From: Adlercreutzia sp910585575
GTDB taxonomy: Bacteria; Actinomycetota; Coriobacteriia; Coriobacteriales; Eggerthellaceae
Direction: 5' to 3' (one strand)
Length of the DNA stretch: 64,000 nucleotides
NCBI RefSeq assembly: GCF_951801035.1
Contig: NZ_CATOKT010000003.1
Shown here: one piece after another, positions 56,410 to 64,000 of the stretch
How the letters are laid out: every line of letters starts with the position of its first letter
Numbering within the stretch: the first letter of the stretch is position 1
Notes under the pieces: generated by a model
Database searches by the model: none
Seen by the model: the letters and a program-made list of their open reading frames with translations, nothing else
Told to the model about the DNA's origin: nothing
Position numbers and translations under genes: made by a program

Positions 56410-59214
56410 ATGGAAACCATCCGTTTGGCTACGGCGGTCATGCATTGCAAAAAATGCGTGGCCAATGTGACTACCCATTACGAGGATCTTCCCGGTGTTA
56501 CGGCGGTGGATGTAAGTCTTGACGGCCAGTGGGCCGATGTGACCTTCGATCCGAGTCGGGTCACGCTGGACGATCTGCTTCATGCCCTGGATGATACGAA
56601 CTTCAAGGTGGCGGTCATGCCTGAAAGCGGCGTGCATCCCTTCGCGGCTGAACTGGCTGCCGATGCTGCCGAGAAAGCCGCCAAGGATAAGGCGAAGGCG
56701 GCGGAAGGGGCGTCAGACGCCTCGGCTGCGAAGGCAGGGGGAGAAGCGGGTGCGGCCGCCACGGCAGCGAGCGACCCCGCGGCTGCTACCGCTGTCGGCG
56801 ACTCCGCAAGTGAGGACGCTCCGGCGGAAGCCACGCTGCGCCTGGCCATCGAGGGCATGCACTGCGCCAACTGCGCGGCCTCCATCGAGAGCCACTATCG
56901 TAAGACGCCGGGCGTCGTCGATGTGGCAGTAAACTTGGCTAACAACACGGGGCGCGTCACCTTCGATCCCGCCCAGGCCAGCGTGGACGACATGCTGCAC
57001 GTGTTCGACAACTTGGCCTTCACCGCCGAGCTTATTCCCGAGGATGCGCCGCTAGTGGACGAGAAGCGTCGTGCCCGCGAGGCTGCTCGCGCCAAGCGCG
57101 ATCGCTGGGTGTTCGGCGTGGCGGCGGCGCTCACGGTGCTCATTGTGGGCATCGGCATGCTGCCCGGGGCCCACATGGCCACCGGCAACGCATTGGCCGG
57201 CCTCTTCGTGGCCGATCCCACGCATGTGCAGGCTATGTTTGTCGCGAATATCCTACTGCTGGTGCTTACCATCCCCGTGCAGTTCTGCTGCGGTGCTCGT
57301 TTCTACAAAGGCGCTTGGGGCTCGCTGAAGGGCGGTTCGGCCAATATGGACGTGCTGGTGGCGCTGGGCACCAGCATCGCGTTCCTGTTCTCCCTTTGGA
57401 TTACGTTCCTTCCCGTGGTGACGGGCGACTGGGGTCATGGCGAGGTGTCGCTGGCGGTTAACGACGGCATGCCCTATTTCGAAACCTGTGCCATGCTCAT
57501 CACCTTCGTGCTGTTCGGCAAGATGCTGGAAAGCCGCGCCAAGGGAGCAACGAACCAGGCTATCGAGTCGCTCATGAATCTGACGCCGCCCACGGCCCGC
57601 GTGGTGCGCGGCGGCGAAGAGCGCGAGGTGCCGCTGGCCCAGGTGGTGGCTGGCGACACGGTGCTGGTGCGCCCGGGCGAGAAGATGCCCGTGGACGGCG
57701 TGGTCACTGAAGGCGCCACGGAGGTGGACGAGTCCATGCTGACGGGCGAGACGCTGCCGGTGGTGAAGACGGCGGGCGACGCGGTGACCGGCGGCACGCA
57801 AAACACCACGGGCTCGGTGACGGTGCGTGCCCTGCGGGTGGGGGCCGACTCCACGTTGGCGCGCATCGTGCGCGCGGTCGAGGACGCCCAGGGAACGAAG
57901 GCGCCCATTCAGCGCATCGCCGACCGTATTGCCGCAGTGTTCGTGCCGGCTATTCTCATCATCGCCCTGATCGTCTTCTGCGTGTGGTTCTTCGTCGTGC
58001 CGCCGGCGGACGAGAGCGCGCGCTTGGTGCAGGCGCTCATGCCGGCCATCGCCGTCATCTGCGTGGCCTGCCCTTGCGCTTTGGGCCTGGCTACCCCTAC
58101 CGCGCTTACCGTGGGCATGGGGAAGGGCGCTCAGCTGGGCGTGCTCATCAAGGATGGCACCGTGCTGGAAACCATGGGCAACCTAGGCGCCGCAGTATTC
58201 GACAAGACGGGCACGCTTACCGTGGGCGAGCCTCAGGTGGTGGCCTGCAGCCTCTCCGACGAGGCTCTGCGTCTGGCCGCTGCCGTAGAGGCGAAAAGTG
58301 AGCACCCCCTGGCCCGCGCCGTCGTGGCCTATGCGGAAAGCAAGGGGATGGGTGCGCTGCCTTCGGCGGAGAGCTTCGAGGCAATCGTCGGCGAAGGGGT
58401 TCGCGGCGTTGTCGAGGGGCATACGGTGGCCATTGGCGCGAACGCCGCCGAAGGTGGCTCTTCGGTGACGGTTGACGGGGCGCTTGCAGGCGCTCTTCAG
58501 TTCCGCGACGAGCCCAAGGCCGATGCCGCCGCCACGCTGCAGACGCTGCGCCAAGATTTCGGGGTTATCTCTTATATGGTAACGGGCGACGCCGAAGCTA
58601 CCGCCCAGGCCATTGCTGCCGAAGTGGGCATTGCCGCCGACCATGTGTTTGCGGGTGTCAAGCCGCTGGAGAAGGCGGCCTGCGTCAGCGCCGTGAAGGC
58701 GGCCGAGGATGTGGCCCTGCTCCGCGCGGCAGGCAGGGAAGCCCGCGAAACCGAGGCGTTCGACGAGGAGATGCTTCGCGAGGCCCCGATCATCCTCGAT
58801 GGCGACGGACAGCCGGATCCGCTGCCTCTGGAATCGCCCCAGCAAGCGGCTCAGGACGCAGCGGCCAGCAAGCATGCCGTGGTGGCTTTCGTGGGCGACG
58901 GCATCAATGATGCCCCGGCGCTGGCGGCGGCCGACATCGGCGTGGCCATGGCGTCGGGCACCGATGTGGCCCTCGACGCTGGCTCGGTGGTGCTCATGCG
59001 CAACCGCCTGTCCGACCTGGTAGTGGCTCTGCGCCTGTCGAAAGCCACCATGCGCAAGATCAAGCAGAATCTGTTCTGGGCGCTTATCTACAACTGCATC
59101 ATGATCCCTCTGGCCGCGGTGGGCATTCTGGCTCCTGCCCTCGCCGGCGCTGCCATGGCGCTCTCCAGTGTCAGCGTCGTCAGCAACTCGCTGCTGCTCA
59201 AGCGATTCAAGTAG
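56410..59214 (+). CDS. copA: Copper-exporting P1B-type ATPase
   Basis: This 934-residue Cu(I) exporter begins with two heavy-metal-binding domains: MHCKKC (residues 14-19) and GMHCANC (about 153-159), joined by an Ala/Lys-rich linker. Then come eight membrane helices with the transport motif CPCAL (Cys554 on), the phosphorylated Asp in DKTGTLT (598-604), TGD (725-727) and GDGINDAP (829-836). Between TGD and GDGINDAP there are about 100 residues, where CopA proteins usually have about 50. The excess (about 760-820) is acidic with ETEAFDEEM and DGDGQPDPLPL. GGAGCG precedes the ATG. It is co-transcribed with csoR. Confidence 0.96.
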   Translation: METIRLATAVMHCKKCVANVTTHYEDLPGVTAVDVSLDGQWADVTFDPSRVTLDDLLHALDDTNFKVAVMPESGVHPFAAELAADAAEKAAKDKAKAAEGASDASAAKAGGEAGAAATAASDPAAATAVGDSASEDAPAEATLRLAIEGMHCANCAASIESHYRKTPGVVDVAVNLANNTGRVTFDPAQASVDDMLHVFDNLAFTAELIPEDAPLVDEKRRAREAARAKRDRWVFGVAAALTVLIVGIGMLPGAHMATGNALAGLFVADPTHVQAMFVANILLLVLTIPVQFCCGARFYKGAWGSLKGGSANMDVLVALGTSIAFLFSLWITFLPVVTGDWGHGEVSLAVNDGMPYFETCAMLITFVLFGKMLESRAKGATNQAIESLMNLTPPTARVVRGGEEREVPLAQVVAGDTVLVRPGEKMPVDGVVTEGATEVDESMLTGETLPVVKTAGDAVTGGTQNTTGSVTVRALRVGADSTLARIVRAVEDAQGTKAPIQRIADRIAAVFVPAILIIALIVFCVWFFVVPPADESARLVQALMPAIAVICVACPCALGLATPTALTVGMGKGAQLGVLIKDGTVLETMGNLGAAVFDKTGTLTVGEPQVVACSLSDEALRLAAAVEAKSEHPLARAVVAYAESKGMGALPSAESFEAIVGEGVRGVVEGHTVAIGANAAEGGSSVTVDGALAGALQFRDEPKADAAATLQTLRQDFGVISYMVTGDAEATAQAIAAEVGIAADHVFAGVKPLEKAACVSAVKAAEDVALLRAAGREARETEAFDEEMLREAPIILDGDGQPDPLPLESPQQAAQDAAASKHAVVAFVGDGINDAPALAAADIGVAMASGTDVALDAGSVVLMRNRLSDLVVALRLSKATMRKIKQNLFWALIYNCIMIPLAAVGILAPALAGAAMALSSVSVVSNSLLLKRFK

Positions 59215-59240
59215 CAGCGCCTGTCTAGCGTGAATAAACC

Positions 59241-59278
59241 AAAGGAGGCTGTCGCCGTGAAGCGACAGCCTCCTTTTT
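59241..59278 (+). terminator. Terminator of csoR-copA
   Basis: AAAGGAGGCTGTCGC (59241-59255) pairs perfectly with GCGACAGCCTCCTTT (59262-59276), followed by further T residues. It sits between convergent genes and may act in both directions. Confidence 0.88.
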
Positions 59279-59303
59279 GCGTCCCGGGGGTGAATTCCAG
59301 CCG

Positions 59304-59819
59304 CTAGTTCTCCATCCAGAAGCGCCAGGCGCAGTTGCAAGTTTCGTCGGTGATGTCGGGAAAACAGCTGACGCACTCGCAGCGCAGGCGGTCATCAAGG
59401 GCGCGCGCGAATTCGCCATACTCCAGGATGCCCACGCTTTTGCAGGGATGAAACTCCATACCCTTGCGTGCCCGGGCGTTTTGGACGCGGCAGTTGGTGA
59501 TGCGGAAAACGAGAGCGCCGTCGTCTTCCCAGATGATTTCCCATTCGTTGGCCAGCGAGGTACAGCGCAGGGGAAGGGCCTGGGCCAGACCCTCCAGGCC
59601 GGAATGTTCGTCAAGACCCAGGAACGCGCGCAGCCGCCGTGCTTCGCTGGGAACGAAGCGCTTCCAGGCGTTACGATCGTGCTCCATGGCGGTATCCATG
59701 CCCTGTTCGCGCTCGAGGGATTGGAACCAGGTGCCGTCGATGGCAATCAAGTCCTTCGCGGTGATCTCCAAAAGCTCGATCAGCTGCTCGCGGGTGTAGC
59801 TTTCCAGTCCTTCGGCCAT
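59304..59819 (-). CDS. DUF6125-type Cys-rich protein
   Basis: The 171-residue protein resembles the DUF6125 family of anaerobes. It has an N-terminal helical part (LYTRE..., DGTWFQSLEREQGMDTAMEHDRNAWKRFVPSEARRL) and a C-terminal Cys-rich part (FRITNCRVQNARARKGMEFHPCKSVGILEYGEFARALDDRLRCECVSCFPDITDETCNCAWRF). Six or more Cys with a His suggest a metal or iron-sulfur site. The biochemical role is unknown. AAGGAGG precedes the ATG at 59819. It is divergent from glmU, sharing a 118-base promoter region. Confidence 0.75.
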   Translation of the reverse strand: MAEGLESYTREQLIELLEITAKDLIAIDGTWFQSLEREQGMDTAMEHDRNAWKRFVPSEARRLRAFLGLDEHSGLEGLAQALPLRCTSLANEWEIIWEDDGALVFRITNCRVQNARARKGMEFHPCKSVGILEYGEFARALDDRLRCECVSCFPDITDETCNCAWRFWMEN

Positions 59820-59937
59820 GGCTCCTCCTTGGATGCATCGACGGTGACTCTTTCCGTGATTATAGGGCCCTTGCGCTATACTGAACCAATTGGAATTAGG
59901 CGCAGAGGTGCGCGTAACAGCTATAGAAGGGCCGCCC

Positions 59938-61314
59938 ATGGAAACTGCTGCGATTATTTTGGCTGCCGGCGCCGGCACCCGTATGAAGTCGAAAAAGCCG
60001 AAGGTCGTCCACGAGGTGCTCGGCCGTCCGCTCGTGCGCTGGGTCGTGGAGGCGGCCAAGGAGGCTGGAGCCGACAAGGTGGTGGCCGTAGTGGGTCACC
60101 AGCGCGAACAGGTTATCCCGCTGGTAGAAGACGATTCTCTAGTAGCCGTGCAGCAACAGCAGCGCGGTACGGCCGATGCCGTGCTGGCGGCCAAAGAGGC
60201 TCTGGGTGATTTGGACGGTGCAGTTGTGGTGCTGTCCGGCGACAGCCCGCTTATTCGCCCGGAAACCATCGCCGAAATGGTGGCTCTGCGCGAAGAGCAC
60301 CAGGCTGCCGTGGTGGTGCTTACCATGGAGTTGGCCAACCCCTTCGGCTACGGCCGCATTGTGCGCGACGGTGCCGGCGAGGTGGAACGCATTGTGGAGC
60401 AGAAGGATGCCACGGTCGAAGAGGCGGCCATTACCGAGTGCAATTCGGGTTTCTACTGCTTTGACGCCCAGGCGCTTTTCGATGCGCTGGCCCAGGTGGA
60501 TTCCAACAACGCCCAAGGCGAGTTCTATCTTACCGACGTGCTGGGCATTGCCCGCGCGGCGGGGCGCCCCGTGCTGGCCTACAAGACTAACGACGCCGAG
60601 CAGTGCCTGGGCGTGAACTCCCGCGGCCAGCTGGCCGAGGCCACCAAGGTCATGCAGCGCCGCATCAACGAGCGGCACATGGCCGCCGGCGTCACCATGA
60701 TGGATCCCTCCACCGTGTGGATCGGCCCCGACGTTACCATCGAGCCCGACGTGGAGCTGCTGCCGAACGTCATGCTCATGGGCACCACCGCCATCGGCGA
60801 GGACAGCGTGGTGGGCCCCAACTCGCGTCTGACCGACACGAAAGTGGGGAAGGGCTGCGTTATCGACGAGACGGTGGCCGTGGAGGCCCAAATCGACGAC
60901 GGCGCCACCTGCGGTCCGCGTGCCTACCTGCGCCCGGCGGCCCATCTGTGCGAGGGGGCCAAGGCCGGCACCCACGTGGAAATCAAGAAGTCCACCATCG
61001 GCAAGGGCTCGAAGGTGCCGCATCTTTCCTACATTGGCGACACCACCATGGGCGAGGGCGTGAACATCGGCGCCGGCTCCATCACCTGCAACTATGACGG
61101 CGCCAACAAGTGGCCCACGGTCATCGGTGACGGTGCCTTTATTGGCTCCGACACCATGATGGTGGCCCCGGTCACCATCGGCGAGGGGGCGCTTGTGGGC
61201 GCAGGCTCCACCATCACCAAAGATGTGGCTCCGGGCGCTCTAGCCCTGGGCCGCGCCAAGCAGCAGCAGGTAGAAGGCTGGGTAGCCGCTCACCCCATCG
61301 AGAAGAAAAAATAG
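59938..61314 (+). CDS. glmU: Bifunctional UDP-N-acetylglucosamine synthesis enzyme GlmU
   Basis: The 458-residue enzyme makes UDP-GlcNAc for peptidoglycan. The N-terminal uridyltransferase domain (about 1-230) has LAAGAGTRMKSKKPKVVHEVLGRPL, QQQQRGTADAV, LSGDSPLI and ECNSGFYCF. The C-terminal left-handed beta-helix acetyltransferase (about 250-458) has hexapeptide repeats and the active-site blocks RPAAHLCEGAKAGTHVEIKKS and HLSYIGDTTMGEGVNIGAGSITCNYDGANK. GAAGGGCC precedes the ATG at 59938, and a -10-like TATACT lies at 59877-59882. The prs gene, another nucleotide-sugar-linked gene, follows after the third flavoprotein, as glmU-prs do in many Gram-positives. Confidence 0.97.
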   Translation: METAAIILAAGAGTRMKSKKPKVVHEVLGRPLVRWVVEAAKEAGADKVVAVVGHQREQVIPLVEDDSLVAVQQQQRGTADAVLAAKEALGDLDGAVVVLSGDSPLIRPETIAEMVALREEHQAAVVVLTMELANPFGYGRIVRDGAGEVERIVEQKDATVEEAAITECNSGFYCFDAQALFDALAQVDSNNAQGEFYLTDVLGIARAAGRPVLAYKTNDAEQCLGVNSRGQLAEATKVMQRRINERHMAAGVTMMDPSTVWIGPDVTIEPDVELLPNVMLMGTTAIGEDSVVGPNSRLTDTKVGKGCVIDETVAVEAQIDDGATCGPRAYLRPAAHLCEGAKAGTHVEIKKSTIGKGSKVPHLSYIGDTTMGEGVNIGAGSITCNYDGANKWPTVIGDGAFIGSDTMMVAPVTIGEGALVGAGSTITKDVAPGALALGRAKQQQVEGWVAAHPIEKKK

Positions 61315-61355
61315 GAGGACGTCGCCGAACGGCGCCATCGCTCCCTTCCTTTACG

Positions 61356-61401
61356 AAAAAGCGCCGGCCCACTGTGGAAAGACAGCGGGCCGGCGGCTTT
61401 G
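61356..61401. terminator. Bidirectional terminator between glmU and the third flavoprotein
   Basis: GCCGGCCC (61363-61370) pairs with GGGCCGGC (61387-61394), extended by CTGT/ACAG. An A-run lies to the left and GGCTTT to the right, giving T-rich tails on both strands. Confidence 0.75.
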
Positions 61402-61420
61402 TTGATGCGGGGGATGATGC

Positions 61421-62902
61421 TTAGGCCTGTACGGCCTCGGCCGCGTTCTGACCGGCAAAGCGGCCGGAGGTGTAGGCATAGTTGAGCCCGCAACCGCCTG
61501 CCGGGTAGTCGTCGTAGATAAAGGAGCCGCAGCTCACCTCGCCCACGGCATACAGGCCGGGGATGACCTGCTCTTCCTCATCCAGCACTTCGAAGTCGGT
61601 GTTCACGTGGTAGCCGCCGAAGCTGCCGTGGGTGCATACGCCCATGGTCAGCACGTAGTAGGGGGCCTTGTCCAAGACAACCAGGTTCTCGGCCTTCTTG
61701 CCGTACTCGGTGTCGTTGCCGGCTTTAGCCAGCGCGTTGTAGGACTCAAGTTGCGTCTGGGCGGCTGCGCCGTCGACCTTCAGCTTGTCAGCTGCCTCGG
61801 CCACCGTGTCGCCCTTGGCGAAGTAGCCCTTGTCCAGGCCCATCTGGAAAGCAGCGGCCAGTTTGTCGTCCAAAGCGTCGACCATGGCCTGATCGTAGAC
61901 GGCGTAGAAGGCCTGATCGGGGAAGTGCGCCACGGTGTAGTACACATCGTGGGTCTGCCCGTCCTCGTTGACGAAACGCTTGCCGTCGGAATTGACCCAA
62001 AGCGCCTTCTTGTCGATGAGCTTCGACTGGCCGGCCTCGACGGGGCAGGCCAGAATGCCGTTAGTGCCGCCGTGGCCCAGGTAGGCTGCGCCAATATCGA
62101 GCCCCATCTGCAGGCCCTCGCCGGTGCAGCCCGGGCCCACTTCGGTATAAACGCCCTTGTAGTCGGGGCAGTACTCAGCGATCATCTCGTCGTTGCGGCA
62201 GAACCCGCCCGTGGCTAGAATGGTGCGCTTGGCCTGGTACTCAATGAGGTTGCGATGGCCCTCCAGGGCCATGACCCCTTCCACCGTGCCATCGTCGCCC
62301 ACAATAAGCGAATCGGCCTCGGTGTTGAAGACGAACTGCACGCCGGCGTCCTTAGCGGCCTGGGTGACCGCCGCCAGGGCCACCTCGTCGCGGTCGTCGA
62401 TGTTGTGGCCACGGGGGACGGTGTCGCTGCCCTTGAGCGAGACCTCTTCCTTGAACGGTACGCCCAGGGTTTGCAGCCAGTCGATGGTCTCGCCGAAATG
62501 CTCGGCGCAGAACTTCTGCATGGCGGGATCCAGCTTGTCGCCGCCACGCGTCATAAAGTAGGCCAGCAGCGCGTCGGGCGTGTCGTCGATGCCCTGGGCT
62601 TTCTGCAACTGGGTGCCGGCGCCGTAGAGGGTGCCGATGGCCAACGCACTCGACCCCGACTGCCAGGCGGCTTTGTCGATGAGGATGGTATGCGCACCAG
62701 CAGAGGCTGCTTGCAGGGCGGCCGATGTGCCTGCAGCCCCTGCGCCTACCACCAGCACATCGCAGGTGACGGTTTGGGACGGCGTGGAGCTGACGGTGGT
62801 GCGCGGCGCAGCGCAGCCGAAGAGTCCGAGAGCGGCAAAAGCCGTGGTGCCGGCGGCCAGGCGCACGAAGGTGCGGCGGGAAAGGGAACGAGACTGAGTC
62901 AT
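61421..62902 (-). CDS. Secreted FAD-dependent reductase (fumarate reductase-like), third copy
   Basis: The 493-residue protein has a twin-arginine signal (LSRRTFVRL), a lipobox-like GLFGC at about 26-30, and the FAD fold GAGAAG at 53-58. The C-terminal signature is IPGLYAVGEVSCGSFIYDDYPAGGCGLNYAYTSGRFAGQNAAEAV. GGFCRNDEMIAEYCPDYKG is the usual loop of the family. It is the shortest of the three flavoproteins in the window and the only one without an adjacent LuxR gene. It interrupts the glmU-prs neighbourhood on the opposite strand, which suggests insertion. AAGGAGG precedes the ATG. Substrate unknown. Confidence 0.9.
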   Translation of the reverse strand: MTQSRSLSRRTFVRLAAGTTAFAALGLFGCAAPRTTVSSTPSQTVTCDVLVVGAGAAGTSAALQAASAGAHTILIDKAAWQSGSSALAIGTLYGAGTQLQKAQGIDDTPDALLAYFMTRGGDKLDPAMQKFCAEHFGETIDWLQTLGVPFKEEVSLKGSDTVPRGHNIDDRDEVALAAVTQAAKDAGVQFVFNTEADSLIVGDDGTVEGVMALEGHRNLIEYQAKRTILATGGFCRNDEMIAEYCPDYKGVYTEVGPGCTGEGLQMGLDIGAAYLGHGGTNGILACPVEAGQSKLIDKKALWVNSDGKRFVNEDGQTHDVYYTVAHFPDQAFYAVYDQAMVDALDDKLAAAFQMGLDKGYFAKGDTVAEAADKLKVDGAAAQTQLESYNALAKAGNDTEYGKKAENLVVLDKAPYYVLTMGVCTHGSFGGYHVNTDFEVLDEEEQVIPGLYAVGEVSCGSFIYDDYPAGGCGLNYAYTSGRFAGQNAAEAVQA

Positions 62903-63197
62903 GGAATCCTCCTTGAATGATGGTACGGGGCGCTTGGTTCGGAGGAGCCGAGGCGAAAAGAACGGGCTGTCGGATCAAGCAGCAACTTCATCATAGAAAG
63001 GCGAATGACTCATCGGTGGGTGACTTCCTCAAGGTTTCGCGTTCGTCAGATTCCTGTATCCGATACGCAGAAAAGACGCGCAGCGTTGGGCGCAGAGAGG
63101 AGTTTTCCGCTTCGCAGCCTGTTTCTTGTCGCGGCTCGCTTGGCGACGTACTACAATGGAGACAACCAGCAAGTTCCTATAGAAGGGATACCTGTCC
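62903..63197. other. Divergent promoter region of the third flavoprotein and prs
   Basis: No gene is supported. A -10-like TACAAT lies at 63152-63157, 41 bases before the prs start, with TTGTCG too far upstream (20-base spacer) to be a strong -35. The left half is the flavoprotein leader. I see no palindrome or riboswitch. Confidence 0.35.
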
Positions 63198-64000
63198 ATG
63201 ACCGAGATGACCAAGCGCATGATCCTGTTCTCCGGTTCGGTGAACCCCGAGCTTTCTGAGGAAATCGCGAAGTACCTGAACGTGAACTTGGGCAACATCA
63301 AGCACGAGAAGTTCGCCAACGGCGAGATCTACGCTCGCTACCAGGAGTCCATCCGCGGCGCCGACGTGTTCCTCATTCAATCGGTGTGCGCTTCCGAAGG
63401 CTTCGATGTGAACGATGCCCTCATGGAGCTGCTCATCATGGCCGATGCGGCCAAGCGCGCCAGCGCCCGCTCCATCTCGGCGGTTATTGCCCACTACGGC
63501 TATGCGCGCCAGGATCGCAAGGCCGCCCCGCGCGAGCCTATCACGGCGAAGCTCGTGGCCGACTTGCTGACGGTGTCCGGTGTGGACAACGTCATCACGG
63601 TGGACCTGCACCAGGACGCCATCCAGGGCTTCTTCGATATTCCCGTGAACCACATGACGGCCATGCCCATCTTCGTGGACTACTTCAAGAACAAGGGCTT
63701 CGATACGGACCGTCTGTGCGTGGTGTCGCCCGATGTGGGCCGCGCCAAGGCGGCGAAGAAGTTCTCCACCGCCCTTGATTGCGATATTGCCATCATGCAC
63801 AAGGATCGTCCGAAGCACAACCAGGCCGAGATCACGGCTCTGATTGGCGACGTTACGGACAAGATCTGCATTCTGAACGACGACATGATCGACACGGCCG
63901 GCTCGCTGGTGGCCGCGGCCCAAACGCTGAAGGCCAAGGGGGCCGCCGAGGTGTACGCCTGCGCCACCCATGGTCTGTTCTCGGGCCCCGCTTACGAGCG
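63198..64000 (+). CDS. prs: Ribose-phosphate pyrophosphokinase (partial, runs off the window)
   Basis: The first 267 residues of PRPP synthase are present, and the frame is open at the end of the window. The enzyme makes PRPP for nucleotide, His and Trp synthesis. Seen are LFSGSVNPELSEEIAKYLNVNLG, KFANGEIYARYQESIRGADVFLIQS, YGYARQDRKAAPREPITAKLVADLL, the signature DLHQDAIQGFFDIPVNH and the PRPP-binding loop CILNDDMIDTAGSLVAAA. In the last motif the usual VDDMIDTAGT reads LNDDMIDTAGS. GAAGGG precedes the ATG at 63198. Confidence 0.97.
   Translation, partial: MTEMTKRMILFSGSVNPELSEEIAKYLNVNLGNIKHEKFANGEIYARYQESIRGADVFLIQSVCASEGFDVNDALMELLIMADAAKRASARSISAVIAHYGYARQDRKAAPREPITAKLVADLLTVSGVDNVITVDLHQDAIQGFFDIPVNHMTAMPIFVDYFKNKGFDTDRLCVVSPDVGRAKAAKKFSTALDCDIAIMHKDRPKHNQAEITALIGDVTDKICILNDDMIDTAGSLVAAAQTLKAKGAAEVYACATHGLFSGPAYE

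Overview
The window is a high-GC (roughly 63%) bacterial chromosome segment, most likely from a gut member of the Eggerthellaceae (class Coriobacteriia, phylum Actinomycetota). The inference rests on three twin-arginine/lipobox FAD-dependent reductases of the fumarate/urocanate reductase-like class, two LuxR-type regulators fused to polytopic membrane domains, an oleate hydratase, actinobacterial-style GTG/TTG starts and the gene content of a strict anaerobe. I cannot name a genus from sequence alone. No tRNA, rRNA or CRISPR array was seen.

Layout. 0-10 kb: a small lipoprotein, a protein made of three fused Rid domains with its own promoter/operator, a membrane-anchored hypothetical, a peptide-deformylase-like protein whose catalytic Glu is Met, overlapping a HelD-like helicase, a one-piece ABC exporter, a single-CxxCH lipoprotein and a small membrane protein. 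10-18 kb: a MarR regulator divergent from an RND exporter with a coiled-coil insertion. The same AGGTACCTGTTG motif lies in front of the membrane protein and of the RND/MarR pair. A repeat-rich gap then precedes a Ski2-like helicase. 18-21.8 kb: a lower-GC island of a membrane LuxR regulator and a divergent secreted flavoprotein. 22-28 kb: a glycine riboswitch followed by an AGCS symporter, an NhaC-type antiporter, SfsA, a class I amidotransferase with a large insertion, Dtd and a DJ-1 family protein. 28-32 kb: a second flavoprotein convergent with a second membrane LuxR regulator.

32.5-36.2 kb is the ribosomal alpha operon infA-rpmJ-rpsM-rpsK-rpsD-rpoA-rplQ, with a TTG-started infA and a long acidic tail on L17. 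36.5-42.3 kb carries a uracil permease, two small unknown genes, an orphan EcfT, a DMT exporter with an almost leaderless promoter, and oleate hydratase. 42.5-48 kb holds enolase, a RelE/HigB-XRE toxin-antitoxin pair, a stand-alone AgrE/ArgZ C-terminal-type protein, and moeA-mogA for molybdenum cofactor. 48-56 kb holds alr with an N-terminal extension, family 4 uracil-DNA glycosylase, CorA, FolC, an acyl carrier protein next to long-form HPF, and NhaA. 56-64 kb holds csoR-copA with a textbook CsoR operator, a DUF6125-type protein, glmU, a third flavoprotein without an adjacent regulator, and prs running off the end.

The least explained material is non-coding. A 156-158 bp palindromic repeat is present twice in opposite orientation (14706-14863 and 21631-21786), and its two arms have changed together between copies. 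A tandem 237-239 bp repeat upstream of the helicase has a 107-nt core that is identical in both units. Three further palindromic intergenic elements occur near 6.8, 49.6 and 53.0 kb.
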